DNA of 64,000 nucleotides. Origin: Bacteroidota bacterium. GTDB lineage: Bacteria > Bacteroidota > Ignavibacteria > Palsa-1295. Positions 62,960 to 64,000 of the stretch are shown here, piece by piece. The DNA is taken from contig JAFDZW010000001.1 in assembly GCA_018266755.1 (NCBI GenBank), positions 21,635-85,634 of the forward strand. The letters run 5' to 3'. How positions within the stretch are numbered: position 1 is the first letter of the stretch; each line of letters starts with the position of its first letter. The notes under the pieces are model-generated. The model was not told the origin of the DNA and searched no databases. It saw nothing but the letters and a program-made list of their open reading frames with translations. The position numbers and the translations under genes were made by a program.

Positions 62960-64000
62960 CTAAACGTCATCGTCGTGTGGTGCACGCAGATGCCGCTTAT
63001 GCTCCTCTTCCAACTCTTCGTCGTGGATCCTGGTCTCGAGTTCTTCAATATCGATCGCTTCGGCAACCGGATTCGTCTTTGCCCTCGACTCGATGAGGTA
63101 ATAGAGTGAGGGGAGGACGACAAGTGTCAGGATCAACGCACTGGCAAGTCCGCCGACGATGACCGTGGCAAGCGGTCGTTGAACATCCGAGCCAATCCCG
63201 GTTGCGAGCGAGGCCGGAATCAACCCGAGCATCGCCACCAGCATCATCATCAGGATCGGTCGGAGCTCTTCTTCGGCACCTAACACAACCGCCTCGCGCA
63301 GCGATAAATGCCGGTCGAACCGCAAATAATTGAATCGGCTCACAAGTAATACGCCACTCATTACCGCCACGCCAAAGAGCGAGATGAACCCCACACCGCT
63401 CGATACCGAGAAGTTCATTCCGCGCAGTAACAGCGCAATGATACCACCGACAAGCGCCAGCGGGACATTCACCAGTACAATTAGCGCGTACTTCGCCGAT
63501 CGGAATGTAAGAAACAGGAGTGCGAAGATAAGAAAGAGCGTGATCGGCAAGATCACCATTAAGTGATTTCGCGCTCGGGTCAGGTTCTCAAACTGTCCGC
63601 CCCAGTCGATATCGTATCCCTTTGGCAGATGAAGTACGGATGCTACTTTTTGCTGCGCTTCGGCGACAAAGGTCCCCTGATCGCGGCCTCGGATATTGGT
63701 GCGAACACCAACCTGACGGTGACCGTCTTCACGGGCGATGATGGTTGAGCCGTCTTTGATCTCGACATCAGCAACATCGGTCAGCGGGACGCGCAGACCG
63801 GTAGGCGAGGTGATTTCGAGACGGGAAATATCATCCACGGTCGAGCGGTCAGTCGCCTGGTAGCGCACGACGATATCGAAACGCCGTTCTCCTTCGTACA
63901 GTACCGAGACCGGTCGCCCCGCCACGGCAAGCTCGATCATGTCTTCGACATCCCGCACATTGATGCCATATCGTGCGGCCGAGGTGCGATTGATCTTGAT
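62960..64000 (-). CDS. RND-type heavy-metal/drug efflux permease, C-terminal part (5' end outside window)
   Basis: The last 346 residues of a large inner-membrane RND pump of the CusA/CzcA (HME-RND) family. The frame is open to base 64000. Visible: the end of the second periplasmic domain (GRPVSVLYEGERRFDIVVRY, GLRVPLTDVADVEI), the DGHRQVGVRTNIRGRD block typical of CzcA, then membrane helices including LVNVPLALVGGIIALLL and FISLFGVAVMSGVLLVSRFN, ELRPILMMMLVAMLGLIP and RPLATVIVGGLASALILTLVVLPSLYYL. The acidic, His-rich cytoplasmic tail is long. It may export copper with copZ-copA upstream in the window, but metal specificity residues lie outside. Confidence 0.9.
   Translation of the reverse strand: MKINRTSAARYGINVRDVEDMIELAVAGRPVSVLYEGERRFDIVVRYQATDRSTVDDISRLEITSPTGLRVPLTDVADVEIKDGSTIIAREDGHRQVGVRTNIRGRDQGTFVAEAQQKVASVLHLPKGYDIDWGGQFENLTRARNHLMVILPITLFLIFALLFLTFRSAKYALIVLVNVPLALVGGIIALLLRGMNFSVSSGVGFISLFGVAVMSGVLLVSRFNYLRFDRHLSLREAVVLGAEEELRPILMMMLVAMLGLIPASLATGIGSDVQRPLATVIVGGLASALILTLVVLPSLYYLIESRAKTNPVAEAIDIEELETRIHDEELEEEHKRHLRAPHDDDV

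Noticed and set aside
1..64000. tRNA or rRNA genes
   Set aside because: No stretch with a convincing T-loop/acceptor arrangement or rRNA core sequence was recognised by eye; a tRNAscan or Infernal run would be decisive.

Overview
The window is chromosomal DNA from a member of the FCB group, most likely a Bacteroidota/Kapabacteria/Ignavibacteria-type organism. Supporting this are a T9SS type A sorting domain at the end of the protein at 60357-61589, promoters of the TTTG-N20-TAnnTTTG type used in this group, few Shine-Dalgarno sites and several starts that look leaderless, an HPr kinase with no PTS genes in view, and a DUF5916 outer-membrane protein. No rRNA, tRNA, CRISPR array, transposase or integrase was recognised.

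Region 1 (1-9400): the end of nuoB, then nuoC-nuoD, with a lipoprotein di-haem cytochrome c peroxidase inserted between them on the opposite strand. A copper module (copZ-copA), an AhpD-like protein and a large CBM9/DUF5916 outer-membrane protein follow. Region 2 (9400-15230, minus strand): a run of HEAT-cyclophilin protein, pta, surE, ftsX, sdhC and sdhD, closed by a strong terminator. Region 3 (15300-19500, plus strand): two ATP-grasp ligases of the D-Ala-D-Ala ligase type, a GNAT and a KamA-type lysine 2,3-aminomutase. A consensus promoter and a 25-codon leaderless ORF sit before the GNAT.

Region 4 (19700-41250) is the outstanding part: seven consecutive plus-strand genes for secreted, Asn/Gly/Thr-rich proteins resembling phage tail fibres (258 to 1693 aa). 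They share two or three N-terminal types, repeat shafts and interchangeable C-terminal heads. Most are separated by strong terminators. Three have Bacteroidota-type promoters, and two of those share a structured 5' leader with a covarying stem. No phage structural, packaging or integration genes accompany them. An eighth protein of this kind lies at 58610-60133 on the minus strand.

Region 5 (41450-64000) is mostly housekeeping: a PhoR/PhoB-like pair, hprK, a peptide-type ABC substrate-binding lipoprotein, sixA, an outer-membrane barrel, a fused serine-palmitoyltransferase-like/GNAT-like enzyme that may make ceramide, a GT-C glycosyltransferase, holB, a small secreted protein, metG, an MFS transporter, a DUF2269-like membrane protein, a T9SS cargo protein, a cobalamin-binding subunit, a DinB protein and the end of a CusA/CzcA-type RND pump.

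All calls rest on reading motifs and residues; no database search, alignment program or folding program was run.
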